DNA of 64,000 nucleotides from Solibacillus daqui (GTDB lineage: Bacteria; Bacillota; Bacilli; Bacillales_A; Planococcaceae). The position numbers and the translations under genes are program-made. The stretch lies in the NCBI RefSeq assembly GCF_028747805.1, contig NZ_CP114887.1, positions 2,535,501 through 2,599,500 of the forward strand, given 5' to 3'. The notes beneath the pieces were generated by a model. The model saw only the letters and a program-made list of their open reading frames with translations. It made no database searches and was not told the origin of the DNA. Shown piece by piece: positions 17,552-25,845 of the stretch; positions within the stretch are counted from its first letter, which is position 1; each line of letters opens with the position of its first letter.

Positions 17552-18010
17552 ATGGAAATTTCATCAATCATTATGATTGTTGGTATAGTTTTTATCGTTT
17601 TATCTTTGTTTTTCAAAGACAAGTCATCTAAATTGGAAAAAGAATTAGATGATTTATCCATTAATATCTATCAGGAAACAAATTCTTTAAAGCGACGTAT
17701 TAAAACATTAGAGGAAGAATTACTTGTTGAACCAAACTTCCAAGTAAAATCACCAAACTTAAGTCAAAAAAAACAACAAGATGCAATGGGTACATTTCAA
17801 CAAGTAGCCGCGCAAGTTAAAGCGGCACAAAGCTATGGTGCTCATTCTCAATATACACCAAAAGCAAATAGTAAACCGATTAACAGTATTTTAGTAAGCC
17901 AAGTACTAGCACTTAACGGACAAGGTCTATCTATCGACGAAATTAGCAAACGCTCTACCCTTTCACATGCTCAGATCCAAACGATTATTGCAAATGGAGG
18001 CATCCAATGA
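17552..18010 (+). CDS. Membrane-anchored coiled-coil protein of unknown function
   Basis: A 152-residue protein: one N-terminal membrane helix (SIIMIVGIVFIVLSLFF), a coiled coil (about residues 25-60), a Gln/Ala-rich linker and a C-terminal segment LNGQGLSIDEISKRSTLSHAQIQTII that looks like a small HTH. The layout resembles SwrB/DUF6115-type proteins, but I cannot prove the family. The ATG has GGGGG upstream. Its stop overlaps the next gene's ATG by four bases, so the two form an operon. Confidence 0.72.
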   Translation: MEISSIIMIVGIVFIVLSLFFKDKSSKLEKELDDLSINIYQETNSLKRRIKTLEEELLVEPNFQVKSPNLSQKKQQDAMGTFQQVAAQVKAAQSYGAHSQYTPKANSKPINSILVSQVLALNGQGLSIDEISKRSTLSHAQIQTIIANGGIQ

Positions 18011-18525
18011 AAAAGTCTATGCGCGCATTCGGTATTGGAGTTTTTTTAGCTGGTGCTGCGATCGCAGGCTACGATCATTTCTTTCCAGACCAACAAACTG
18101 CTGATACACGAGCACTTGAAAAGCAAATCAAAAAATATGAACAGCAAATTGATCTATTAAATAATCAACTTGCTAAGCAAGAGGCTACAGATGTAGTAGC
18201 AACAACTGAAAATGAAGAAAATAAAACAACATCAGCTTCACAAGAATCAACTAGCTTTGTTGAAACAGTAAAAGATTCATCGGAATCACCTGAGTCTGGC
18301 ACGGATATTATTGAAGCGACAATCTACATATATGAAAATGTATCGATCTATACAATAGGTAAACAAGCAGAAGATTTAGGGATCGTCAAAAATGGGCGTG
18401 AATTAGAGCTTTTCTTAGCAAAACCTGAATATTCTCGCTCAATTCAAAAAGGAGCATTCGATTTACACTCGGATATGACGATTGAAGAAATCGCGAAAAC
18501 ATTAACAGGAAAAAAAGTGAACTAA
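18007..18525 (+). CDS. Membrane protein with MltG-like LysM domain
   Basis: 172 residues: an N-terminal signal anchor (GIGVFLAGAAIAGYD), a coiled coil (about 32-60), a low-complexity Ser/Thr/Glu linker and a C-terminal domain (about 103-170: IYIYENVSIYTIGKQAEDLG through GAFDLHSDMTIEEIAKTLTG) that resembles the LysM-like N-domain of YceG/MltG transglycosylases. The catalytic MltG domain is absent, so a peptidoglycan-binding or regulatory role is more likely than glycan cleavage. Translationally coupled to the upstream gene. Confidence 0.7.
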   Translation: MKKSMRAFGIGVFLAGAAIAGYDHFFPDQQTADTRALEKQIKKYEQQIDLLNNQLAKQEATDVVATTENEENKTTSASQESTSFVETVKDSSESPESGTDIIEATIYIYENVSIYTIGKQAEDLGIVKNGRELELFLAKPEYSRSIQKGAFDLHSDMTIEEIAKTLTGKKVN

Positions 18526-18553
18526 TTATGGGTGATAGAATCTCAACATTCTA

Positions 18554-19438
18554 TCACCCATTCCATTTGAAGTATTCCTTAATGAACGCGATAAACTGCT
18601 TTGTTGTCGTTGATAGCAATTGATTATTTACATGGGCAAACCCTACTTCACGCTTACAATTTTCGGCATCTACAGGAATTACACGTACTTTATATTGATC
18701 AATGCCTTTAATCACTGGGATAAGTGAGATCCCTAACCCACTTTCAACTAAGCCAGCTAACGTATGAACCTCCTCCCCTTCAAAAGCAACATTTAATTCA
18801 AAACCTTCTTGACGATACAAATCATCGACCGATTTACGTAAAGAATTACCCTTTTTAATCGAAATGAACGGGCGCGCAGCAAAATCCTTTACTTTTACCC
18901 GCTCTTTTTCAGCAAGCATATCCCCCTCTGGAACAATTAAAAATAGCTCCTCTTCCCACAATTTCTCCCAATAAATTGATGACTTGTAATTTAATGAAGA
19001 TATTAAGCAAATATCAATTTCACGTTTTTCTAGCTTCTCTAGTAACACCCCGGTATTACTTTGTGTTAATTGAAATTGCATGTTCGGATAGACTGTGCGA
19101 ATATCGTTCATTAGTGACGGTATAACTTGAAGTCCTAACGTATGCATAAAGCCTATCGATACTTCCCCGTGCCCCGGTGACACTAAACTCAATAGATCTT
19201 CACGCGCTTGATCGTAATCATATAATATTCTTTCCACACGCTTTAAGAAAAAATGACCATAGCGGTTTAATTTAATCGATCGGCCATTGTGATCAAACAG
19301 TTCTACACCTAAGCTCGCTTCAAACTGTGAAATCGACTTACTAAGCGCTGGCTGCGAAATATGAAGCTTTTCTGCAGCACGAGACATATTTTCTAACCGT
19401 GCTACCTCTCTAAAATACAGTAATGATAACAGCTCCAC
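18554..19438 (-). CDS. LysR family transcriptional regulator
   Basis: 294 residues from GTG 19438 (MELLSLLYFREVA), with AGAGG eight bases upstream; the GTG three codons earlier touches the binding site. The N-terminal winged helix is NMSRAAEKLHISQPALSKSISQFE, followed by a periplasmic-binding-fold effector domain (GEVSIGFMHTLG, IDICLISS, GLVESGLGISLIPV). It is divergent from an MFS exporter across 136 bp that holds a TTAT-N7-ATAA site, so it probably controls that transporter. The inducer is unknown. Confidence 0.88.
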   Translation of the reverse strand: MELLSLLYFREVARLENMSRAAEKLHISQPALSKSISQFEASLGVELFDHNGRSIKLNRYGHFFLKRVERILYDYDQAREDLLSLVSPGHGEVSIGFMHTLGLQVIPSLMNDIRTVYPNMQFQLTQSNTGVLLEKLEKREIDICLISSLNYKSSIYWEKLWEEELFLIVPEGDMLAEKERVKVKDFAARPFISIKKGNSLRKSVDDLYRQEGFELNVAFEGEEVHTLAGLVESGLGISLIPVIKGIDQYKVRVIPVDAENCKREVGFAHVNNQLLSTTTKQFIAFIKEYFKWNG

Positions 19439-19463
19439 TTCCAACACCTCTTATAACTTTTAT

Positions 19464-19478
19464 TTATAAGGTACATAA
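19464..19478. promoter_or_regulatory. Candidate LysR (T-N11-A) box
   Basis: TTATAAGGTACATAA has inverted ends TTAT/ATAA separated by seven bases, the classic LysR-type binding pattern, between the divergent lysR-like and MFS genes. Confidence 0.45.
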
Positions 19479-19574
19479 AAACAATGAATTATCTTTATTA
19501 TGACATGTCAACTATACTTGAAGAAAGTATTTGGACAATAAATAGTCACATTTTCAATGATTGAAGGGATATTT

Positions 19575-20786
19575 GTGGATTACATACAAAAAGGAACAAA
19601 GAATTATACATTAACGAATTTGGCATTGTTTGCTGCCGGTTTTATTACATTTGCCAATCTTTACATTACACAGCCACTGATGCCACAATTTACAAAAGAT
19701 TACGGCGTTTCACCAGCAGTAGCAAGTTTGTCCCTCTCTGTTGCAACATGCATGTTAGCTTTTAGCCTGATTTTATTTGGTTCACTATCGGAAGCTTGGG
19801 GGCGTAAAACATTGATGACGTTTTCAATTTTTGCAGCCTCGATTTTTACCTTAACACTTGCATTTGCTCCAAGCTTTGAAGTGTTATTATTATTGCGTCT
19901 TGTTCAGGGCTTTGTGTTTGCGGGTGTACCTGCAATTGCGATGGCTTATTTAGGCGAGGAAATGGAAGCTGCTAGTTTAGGGTCTGCAATGGGACTTTAT
20001 ATTAGCGGCAATGCGATTGGTGGACTATCAGGACGTGTCATTATGGGCACGATGACACACTATTTTAATTGGCATGTTGGCATGATTACACTAAGTGTAA
20101 TTAGCTTGATTGTTAGTGCGATTTTTGTTTGGGCACTACCAGAATCAAAGCATTTTTCTGCGCGCCCACTTCAATTGAAAGCATTAACGAAATCTTTAGT
20201 ACAGCACCTTAAAAATCCAGGACTTGTTTGTTTATTTGGCATCGGCTTTACGCTGATGGGAAGCTTTGTAACAATGTTTAATTATATTGGCTTTAAATTA
20301 GTTGAGCCACCATTCAATTTGAGTACCGCAATTGTCGGTTGGATATTTGTCGTGTATTTAGTTGGTTCATGGAGTTCAGCGTGGTTTGGTAGCTTGTCGG
20401 ATCGTTTCGGACGCCAACATGTTTTATATTGTGGTATTGCGATTATGCTAAGCGGTGCATTATTAACATTACCAAATAGCTTAGTTGTAAAAATTATCGG
20501 GCTAGTCATCTTTACATTTGGCTTTTTCGGCTCGCATTCAACTGCAAGTGGTTGGGTAAGTGCAGCTGCTAAACAAGATAAAGCACAGGCGTCTTCACTT
20601 TATTTATTTGCGTATTACATTGGCTCAAGTATTGGAGGGACTGCTGGCGGTGTATTTTGGGCAACATTCGGCTGGACAGGAGTTGTGCTATTTATGGCTA
20701 GTGCACTTGTCATTACATTTATTTTAGCTGCAACCATTCAAACGATTAAACATCGTCAAATTATTCATTCTGAAGTGACACCATAA
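19575..20786 (+). CDS. MFS transporter
   Basis: Twelve-helix major facilitator of 403 residues, in the YnfM/YybF-type drug exporter group. Signatures: GSLSEAWGRKTLMT (loop 2-3 motif A), LLRLVQGFVFAGVPAIAMAYL (helix 4), and GSLSDRFGRQHVLY (second motif A). I start at GTG 19575 because GAAGGGA is five bases upstream; ATG 19557 has no site. Transcribed divergently from the LysR regulator and ended by a strong terminator. The substrate is unknown. Confidence 0.88.
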   Translation: MDYIQKGTKNYTLTNLALFAAGFITFANLYITQPLMPQFTKDYGVSPAVASLSLSVATCMLAFSLILFGSLSEAWGRKTLMTFSIFAASIFTLTLAFAPSFEVLLLLRLVQGFVFAGVPAIAMAYLGEEMEAASLGSAMGLYISGNAIGGLSGRVIMGTMTHYFNWHVGMITLSVISLIVSAIFVWALPESKHFSARPLQLKALTKSLVQHLKNPGLVCLFGIGFTLMGSFVTMFNYIGFKLVEPPFNLSTAIVGWIFVVYLVGSWSSAWFGSLSDRFGRQHVLYCGIAIMLSGALLTLPNSLVVKIIGLVIFTFGFFGSHSTASGWVSAAAKQDKAQASSLYLFAYYIGSSIGGTAGGVFWATFGWTGVVLFMASALVITFILAATIQTIKHRQIIHSEVTP

Positions 20787-20817
20787 AAACTTCGAACAAA
20801 ACCTACCTTCTAAAAGT

Positions 20818-20858
20818 GCAAAAATCGGAATTGCCTACCGCAATTCCGATTTTTTATT
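20818..20858. terminator. Bidirectional terminator, MFS / degV
   Basis: ATCGGAATTGC / GCAATTCCGAT stem with a T run on the plus strand and A run before it; convergent genes on both sides. Confidence 0.85.
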
Positions 20859-20890
20859 TGAACTGAAACTAATCTGTCCCAACCCACTTT

Positions 20891-21742
20891 CTATTCACGA
20901 ACCCAAGTTAATCCAAGTGTACCTTCCCCCGCATGCACACCTACACATGCTGAAAGTGGAGTTGGTGTAAATGTAATGTATGGAAATAGTTGTAGTAGCT
21001 CTTGCTTCCACTCATTTGCACCTTTCTCATTATTACAATTAATAATTGCTACTTCGTTCACTGGTGACTTTTCCATTGCACACTGTAATTTTTCGATTAC
21101 CGCTTTTTTTGCACGTTTATCTGCACGAACTTTTTGTACAACTTCAACGCCACCCTCCTTATTGTACTCAATTACTAATTTAATATTTAATAGATTACTT
21201 AAAAACATCGCTGTTCCGGATACGCGGCCACTTTTATTAAGTTGCTCTAAGCTTTCAGGAATAAATGCTAACTCAGCCTTTTCACGCATCGTTAAAATTT
21301 GCTCAACAATTTGCTCTGGCTCTAGCCCTTGTTTTTCTAACTCCATCCCTTTTTCAATCATAACCTGCATTGGGTATGAACCAATTAACGAATCAATTGG
21401 ATAGTTTTTAAACCCGGCTTGTTGTGCAGCCATTGGTGAACTTGCTACAGTACCTGATAAGCGCTCAGATGTATGAATAGCAATTGCACAGTCATAGCCT
21501 TGTTTTTTTAATTGCTCATATAATGCCACATGCTCCCCAAAGGCTGGTTGTGATGTTTTCGGATGTGTATTGGCGTTGCGTAATTTATCATAAAATTCAT
21601 CATGTGTCATATCTATTGTTTCACGTAATGCACCTTCTTCAAAAACAATATGTAATGGTAATACATGAATATTATGTTTTTTAATAAAGTCCGGCGATAA
21701 ATATGCTGCCGTATCTGTAACCCATGCAATCTTTATAGTCAT
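20891..21742 (-). CDS. DegV family protein (fatty-acid binding)
   Basis: A 283-residue DegV/FakB-type protein that binds a fatty acid for phosphorylation by a FakA kinase. Visible: KIAWVTDTAAYLSPDF at the start, PKTSQPAFGEHVALYEQL (TSQP motif of the head-group site), IHTSERLSGTVASS, and LAFIPESLEQLNKSGRVSG. The ATG is preceded by GAGGGG. Monocistronic. No FakA is in the window, so the partner must be elsewhere. Confidence 0.9.
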   Translation of the reverse strand: MTIKIAWVTDTAAYLSPDFIKKHNIHVLPLHIVFEEGALRETIDMTHDEFYDKLRNANTHPKTSQPAFGEHVALYEQLKKQGYDCAIAIHTSERLSGTVASSPMAAQQAGFKNYPIDSLIGSYPMQVMIEKGMELEKQGLEPEQIVEQILTMREKAELAFIPESLEQLNKSGRVSGTAMFLSNLLNIKLVIEYNKEGGVEVVQKVRADKRAKKAVIEKLQCAMEKSPVNEVAIINCNNEKGANEWKQELLQLFPYITFTPTPLSACVGVHAGEGTLGLTWVRE

Positions 21743-22071
21743 TTAATAGCCCCTCAAGTTTTTTTAGTAGATATGAGCCTCATCTATTTTCCAAAGAAAT
21801 CGACATAATACGAGACATCATTTCACACTATTTAGCTTAAAATATGTTTTTCTTACCTCCAAACAATGTAAGCGGATTCACATTAGGGACAAAGTGACAA
21901 ATGTCATATTGTCGAAAAAAAATTATTTCATAGACAATATTTCGACACGCATTTTCAAAGTTCTTCAAATTTTAATAGAGGACAATCATTTTACAGGCAA
22001 TAATTTTTCTAGTACGATAAATGTATAATTAGTAGTTTTGCTCTAAATTTCTTCATAAAGGGGACTTTTCA
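21743..22071. other. Intergenic region, degV / glutathione peroxidase
   Basis: 329 bases with no credible gene. It contains an inverted repeat TGTCGAAA (21910-21917) / TTTCGACA (21940-21947) and a TATAAT at 22024-22029 that may be the -10 of the peroxidase promoter. Confidence 0.5.
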
Positions 22072-22551
22072 ATGAATATTTACGATATTTCTGTCAAGAA
22101 TGAAAAAGGCGAGTCGTATCGATTAGATGCCTATAAAGGACAAGTAATGATGATTGTCAATACTGCGAGTAAATGTGGTTTTACGAAGCAATTTACTCAA
22201 TTGGAAGCACTCTACGCAAAATATAATAAAGATGGCTTTGTTGTTTTAGGTTTCCCTTCTGATCAATTTAAACAAGAACTAGCAAATGGTGAGGAAGCGG
22301 CTCAATTTTGTCGTCTCGATTATGGTGTAACCTTTCCAATGCATGAATTGATTAAAGTAAATGGTGCAGAGGCACACCCATTATTTCAACACTTAACATC
22401 TGAAGCGAAAGGATTACTCGGCCAAGCTATCAAGTGGAATTTCACTAAATTTCTCGTTGATCGCGATGGCAACGTCGTAAAACGATATGCCCCACAAGAC
22501 AATCCACTTAAAGCTGAACAGGAAATTTCAATGCTTTTAAAGAATTCATAA
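22072..22551 (+). CDS. bsaA: Glutathione peroxidase family protein
   Basis: 159-residue thiol peroxidase of the Gpx family (B. subtilis BsaA-like); in bacilli it probably uses thioredoxin rather than glutathione. Peroxidatic Cys35 is in [16 protein letters not shown]; the Gln of [10 protein letters not shown] and the Trp of [13 protein letters not shown] complete the catalytic set. The ATG has AAAGGGG eight bases upstream. Monocistronic. Confidence 0.93.
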   Translation: MNIYDISVKNEKGESYRLDAYKGQVMMIVNTASKCGFTKQFTQLEALYAKYNKDGFVVLGFPSDQFKQELANGEEAAQFCRLDYGVTFPMHELIKVNGAEAHPLFQHLTSEAKGLLGQAIKWNFTKFLVDRDGNVVKRYAPQDNPLKAEQEISMLLKNS

Positions 22552-22578
22552 TACCCAGTGCTTTTTAGATGACGAAAT

Positions 22579-22600
22579 AATAGTTTACAGGTATACTATT
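22579..22600. promoter_or_regulatory. Palindromic operator upstream of SDR gene
   Basis: A 22-bp imperfect palindrome of form AATAGT-N-TAC-N2-GTA-N-ACTATT, 18 of 22 positions symmetric, overlapping a TATACT-like -10. It is likely a repressor site, but no cognate regulator is adjacent. Confidence 0.5.
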
Positions 22601-22653
22601 ATCGAAATGTACGCAATGACGTATGTTAATTATAAAATTTAGGAGTGTTTATT

Positions 22654-23388
22654 ATGGGTCGTTTAGACAACAAAGTAGCAATTATTACAGGTTCAGCGCA
22701 AGGTATGGGTGCAGCACATGCTAAACTATTCGTAGAACAAGGTGCAAAAGTAGTTTTAACAGATTTAAACGAAGAAAAAGGTAACGCATTTGCTGCAGAG
22801 CTTGGCGAAAATGCAATTTTTGTTAAACAAAATGTTGCAAGTGAAGAAGATTGGGCAACAGTTGTCGCAAAAACAGAAGAAGCATTCGGTCCAGTAAACG
22901 TTTTAGTAAACAATGCTGGTATTACAATGGCTAAAAACATGTTAGACGTTACGGTTGAAGAATACCGTCGTATCGTTGAAATTAACCAAGTTTCAGTATT
23001 TTTAGGTATGAAAACTGTAGCAGCTTCTATGGCGAAAGCTGGCGGCGGTTCAATCGTTAACATTTCTTCATTAAATGGTTTAGTAGCTGGTGCAATCGGT
23101 TATACAGATACTAAATTCGCAGTACGTGGTATGACAAAAGCAGCAGCAATTAACTTAGCGCCAATGGGCATTCGCGTAAACTCTGTACACCCAGGTGTTA
23201 TCGCTACGCCAATGGTTGTTCAAGAAGATACTAAAGCGGCTGTTGAAGCATTCTCTAAAATGATTCCATTAAAACGCGTTGCACAACCAGAAGAAGTTTC
23301 AAACATGGTATTATTCTTAGCTTCAGATGAGTCTAGCTACTCAACTGGTTCTGAATTCATTATTGATGGCGGTATGTCAGCACAATAA
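22654..23388 (+). CDS. SDR family oxidoreductase
   Basis: Classical NAD(P)-dependent short-chain dehydrogenase, 244 residues from ATG 22654, which has AGGAGTG seven bases upstream. Rossmann motif GSAQGMGAAHA, NNAG (LVNNAGIT), catalytic Ser in NISSLNG and the Tyr-x3-Lys pair in GYTDTKFAVRG; C-terminal YSTGSEFIIDGGMSAQ is typical of the 3-alpha/20-beta hydroxysteroid or cyclohexanol dehydrogenase group. Asp37 in LTDLNEEK favours NAD. The substrate is unknown. Monocistronic, with a palindrome upstream. Confidence 0.92.
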   Translation: MGRLDNKVAIITGSAQGMGAAHAKLFVEQGAKVVLTDLNEEKGNAFAAELGENAIFVKQNVASEEDWATVVAKTEEAFGPVNVLVNNAGITMAKNMLDVTVEEYRRIVEINQVSVFLGMKTVAASMAKAGGGSIVNISSLNGLVAGAIGYTDTKFAVRGMTKAAAINLAPMGIRVNSVHPGVIATPMVVQEDTKAAVEAFSKMIPLKRVAQPEEVSNMVLFLASDESSYSTGSEFIIDGGMSAQ

Positions 23389-23397
23389 TAGTTAAAT

Positions 23398-23438
23398 AAC
23401 GAAAGCAGCCGAGGCGATGTTCCTCTGGCTGCTTTTTT
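23398..23438 (+). terminator. Intrinsic terminator after SDR gene
   Basis: AGCAGCC-N-AGG pairs with CCT-N-GGCTGCT, followed by six T; reaches the stop of the convergent membrane gene. Confidence 0.85.
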
Positions 23439-24309
23439 AAAATAGAGGTTTTTCTTCGCCTTCCAATTGTAAATATAATGGAAGCAAGAAATAGGTTACA
23501 GCTGCATACATCGAGATTCCACAAGTAAAAGCAACCCCGAATGGAACCCCAAAATTTACAGGAATTATCAATAATGCACTCATTATAAGTGTAATAATCC
23601 CCGATGCCTGACGTGTCTGTTTTGCATAATACAATTTACCATTACATTGATGACAACGTAGGTCCATTTTAAAATACATCATTAATTTCCGTTTTTCTTT
23701 CGACAAAAATTCATGCTGACAATGTGGACAATAAACTTTTTTTACAATATTCCGAGCACCAAATAAAACACTTAAATATGCAAACACGGTAATTAATAAA
23801 TAAATCATGATGATTTTCACTTGCTCTGACAGGATTACAAGTGAGGCGATAACTGCAAAGCTATAGATCAAAAACGGTACTAAAAACATTAGAATATAAC
23901 GTAACTTAATAATGATTTTGCGGATTTTCCGAACAGTCGTTTGTTGCCAACGCTTTGTTTTCATGACGATGAGAATTGTCATAAATCCATTAATAATGAT
24001 ACCTATGCTAATGGCTAAACTTAGACGCATTTTTAATTGAAAATATTTCGAATGGTCTATGTCTGATAAGCCACCAGGTGACTTAGACGCTTGATGAATG
24101 CGCGTTCCACTTGCCAAATCCGTGAAAATTAACAGCACACAAAACGCAAGTAATAGGATAAATGCTGGCGCAATAATTACTGGCCAATTAAATGTTTTTT
24201 TTCGGGTTATGTATTGTTGATCGAACACGCGTTCTTTCATGTTCTTTTTTTGTTCTTTTGATAACTTCAGCTTTAGTAATTCCTGTTTCCACTGCTTTTT
24301 ATTCATCAT
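23437..24309 (-). CDS. Zinc-ribbon membrane protein, partner of ECF sigma factor
   Basis: 290 residues. A short cytoplasmic N-terminus (MMNKKQWKQELLKLKLSKEQ) resembles anti-sigma tails; the rest has about seven membrane helices. Between helices 5 and 6 lies CPHC-x21-CHQC, a zinc-ribbon spacing like that of the cxxc_20_cxxc membrane family. The start overlaps the sigma-factor stop by eleven bases and GGAGG is six bases upstream, so the pair is translationally coupled. An anti-sigma role is inferred from context, not proven. Confidence 0.72.
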   Translation of the reverse strand: MMNKKQWKQELLKLKLSKEQKKNMKERVFDQQYITRKKTFNWPVIIAPAFILLLAFCVLLIFTDLASGTRIHQASKSPGGLSDIDHSKYFQLKMRLSLAISIGIIINGFMTILIVMKTKRWQQTTVRKIRKIIIKLRYILMFLVPFLIYSFAVIASLVILSEQVKIIMIYLLITVFAYLSVLFGARNIVKKVYCPHCQHEFLSKEKRKLMMYFKMDLRCHQCNGKLYYAKQTRQASGIITLIMSALLIIPVNFGVPFGVAFTCGISMYAAVTYFLLPLYLQLEGEEKPLF

Positions 24310-24793
24310 ATGTCACCTCCCATTGCAACTTTGGCTTTAATTTTGCTCGTGCTCGTTGTAAGCGCGATTTCACCGTTGAAACCGCTACCTCTAAAACCTC
24401 AGCAATTTCAAATACTGTCATTTCCTCATAATAATAAAGCAGAAGTACTTCTCGGTCCTTAACTGGTAATGTTAAAACAGCTGCAGTAATTTCCGCTCGT
24501 AGCTCCTGTTCTACATATAGTTGTTCTGTCCCTTTTGTAGCACCTTGAAAATACTCGACCAACATATGCTTTTTATTTTTCCAGCTGCGTAAATAATCAT
24601 AACTACGATTGATTGTGATTTTGATTAAATACGTTTTTAATGATGCTTCCCCTTTAAATTGTTCGGAGGTATGATAGTATTTCACAAATACATCTTGTAC
24701 GACTTCTTCTGCAACAAGACGGTCTTTCGTATAAATAAAGGCTATGCGATATAAATAATCGCTATATGTATCAATTAATAGTTCAATGTCCAT
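24299..24793 (-). CDS. RNA polymerase ECF sigma factor
   Basis: 164-residue sigma-70 family protein of the extracytoplasmic-function type. Region 2 reads YSDYLYRIAFIYTKDRLVAEEVVQDVFVK with the core-binding helix, and region 4 LPVKDREVLLLYYYEEMTVFEIAEVLEVAVSTVKSRLQRARAKL is the -35 HTH. I start at ATG 24793, with GGGAGG upstream, removing 28 unsupported residues. It is followed in the same operon by a multi-helix membrane protein likely to act as its anti-sigma factor. The stimulus is unknown. Confidence 0.9.
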   Translation of the reverse strand: MDIELLIDTYSDYLYRIAFIYTKDRLVAEEVVQDVFVKYYHTSEQFKGEASLKTYLIKITINRSYDYLRSWKNKKHMLVEYFQGATKGTEQLYVEQELRAEITAAVLTLPVKDREVLLLYYYEEMTVFEIAEVLEVAVSTVKSRLQRARAKLKPKLQWEVTYDE

Positions 24794-24849
24794 TTTGCTA
24801 CCTCCCTTCACCCGTATAGACGGAGAATATTTCAATATGGACGCAAAAT

Positions 24850-24891
24850 ATAAAAAAAAATTAAAAACGCCTAACAAGTTTCATTAGGCGT
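24850..24891 (-). terminator. Terminator of the trpE-trpG-DUF5071 operon
   Basis: CGCCTAA / TTAGGCG stem, T-rich tail on the minus strand. Confidence 0.8.
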
Positions 24892-24898
24892 GAATGGA

Positions 24899-25267
24899 TT
24901 ATGGTTTAAAACTTTGTAAGGCTTCTTGCGCTAACTCTATGACATCTTCATCAAATCCTCGTTGCCCAGATGCAATTTGTTCAACAACCTCTGCTAACAC
25001 AAGTTTTGAGTAAAACGGCAATTTCGGTACGAGTTCAACTAAACACCAATAGATCCACATATCGTCATCACCCGCTAATACTTCATCAATTAGCGGTGTT
25101 ATTTCGGTTGGATATGTTAATAATAGTTCTGCTACATGTTTTGAGACCGGCCAATTCATATCTTGCATCCAAGTCATAAGTTCTGGAAGTAAGGGCACGA
25201 CTTCATTTGCTGGCTTATTTCTTAATAACTCGACAGCCTCAATATCAAATTTATTTTTTGGAATCAT
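24899..25267 (-). CDS. DUF5071 domain protein
   Basis: 122 residues, helical repeats: SKHVAELLLTYPTEITPLIDEVLAGDDDMWIYWCLVELVPKL. This matches DUF5071 as I remember it, a family of HEAT-like proteins often found alone or near toxin-immunity loci. Its start overlaps the trpG stop by four bases, so it is the third gene of the trpE-trpG operon, yet no role in tryptophan synthesis is evident. Confidence 0.75.
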   Translation of the reverse strand: MIPKNKFDIEAVELLRNKPANEVVPLLPELMTWMQDMNWPVSKHVAELLLTYPTEITPLIDEVLAGDDDMWIYWCLVELVPKLPFYSKLVLAEVVEQIASGQRGFDEDVIELAQEALQSFKP

Positions 25268-25845
25268 ACACGCGCCTCAATTCGCTGTAAAAACGCATGA
25301 ATTATTTTATGACCTGTCTCTGTTCCAATTGACTCAGGGTGGAATTGCAAACCGTAAATTGGGTAGTTTTTATGCTGAATCGCCATAATTTCACCATCAT
25401 CTTTACTCGTGGCAACGACTTCAAATTCATCGGATAATGTACGCGCTTCAATAATTAATGAATGGTAGCGCATTACTTCAATATCATCATTAAATCCAGC
25501 AAATAACCCCTTCGGCTCATACTCTAACTCACTTGTCTTCCCATGCATAATATTTTTTGCGCGGCTAACAGTTGCACCAAAAGCTTCCCCAATGGATTGA
25601 TGACCTAAGCATATCCCTAACATCGGGAACTCCTTATATAGAGCTTGAATCATCTCAATGACAATGCCCGCCTCTTTTGGCTCACCGGGACCTGGAGAAA
25701 TGACAATTGCTTTTGGCTTTAGAATGCGAATATCTTCTACAGTTAACGCGTCATTTCGAACAACTTTGATATTTTCATAAAACTGTCCAATTTGATGATA
25801 TAAATTATACGTAAACGAATCATAATTATCGATGAGTAAAATCAT
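25264..25845 (-). CDS. trpG: Anthranilate synthase component II (glutamine amidotransferase)
   Basis: 193-residue class I glutamine amidotransferase that supplies ammonia to TrpE. NYDSFTYNL at the start, PGPGEP, the nucleophile in LGICLGHQSIGEAFGA, and the His-Glu of LQFHPESIGTE. The start overlaps trpE by four bases. In many bacilli this subunit is shared with aminodeoxychorismate synthase (PabA); pairing here with a TrpE under a T-box makes the anthranilate role primary. Confidence 0.9.
   Translation of the reverse strand: MILLIDNYDSFTYNLYHQIGQFYENIKVVRNDALTVEDIRILKPKAIVISPGPGEPKEAGIVIEMIQALYKEFPMLGICLGHQSIGEAFGATVSRAKNIMHGKTSELEYEPKGLFAGFNDDIEVMRYHSLIIEARTLSDEFEVVATSKDDGEIMAIQHKNYPIYGLQFHPESIGTETGHKIIHAFLQRIEARV

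Noticed and set aside
18528..18561. Strong hairpin ATGGGTGATAGAAT with its complement, as an intrinsic terminator
   Set aside because: The stem is perfect, but neither strand shows a T run, and it overlaps the lysR stop; kept out of the terminator list.
21908..21947. TGTCGAAA / TTTCGACA inverted repeat as a PerR or Fur box upstream of the peroxidase
   Set aside because: Does not match the PerR or Fur consensus; no evidence for a specific regulator.
25264..25845. PabA/PabB identity for the amidotransferase pair
   Set aside because: The PIAGT motif and tryptophan-like T-box favour anthranilate synthase; shared use in folate synthesis is still possible.
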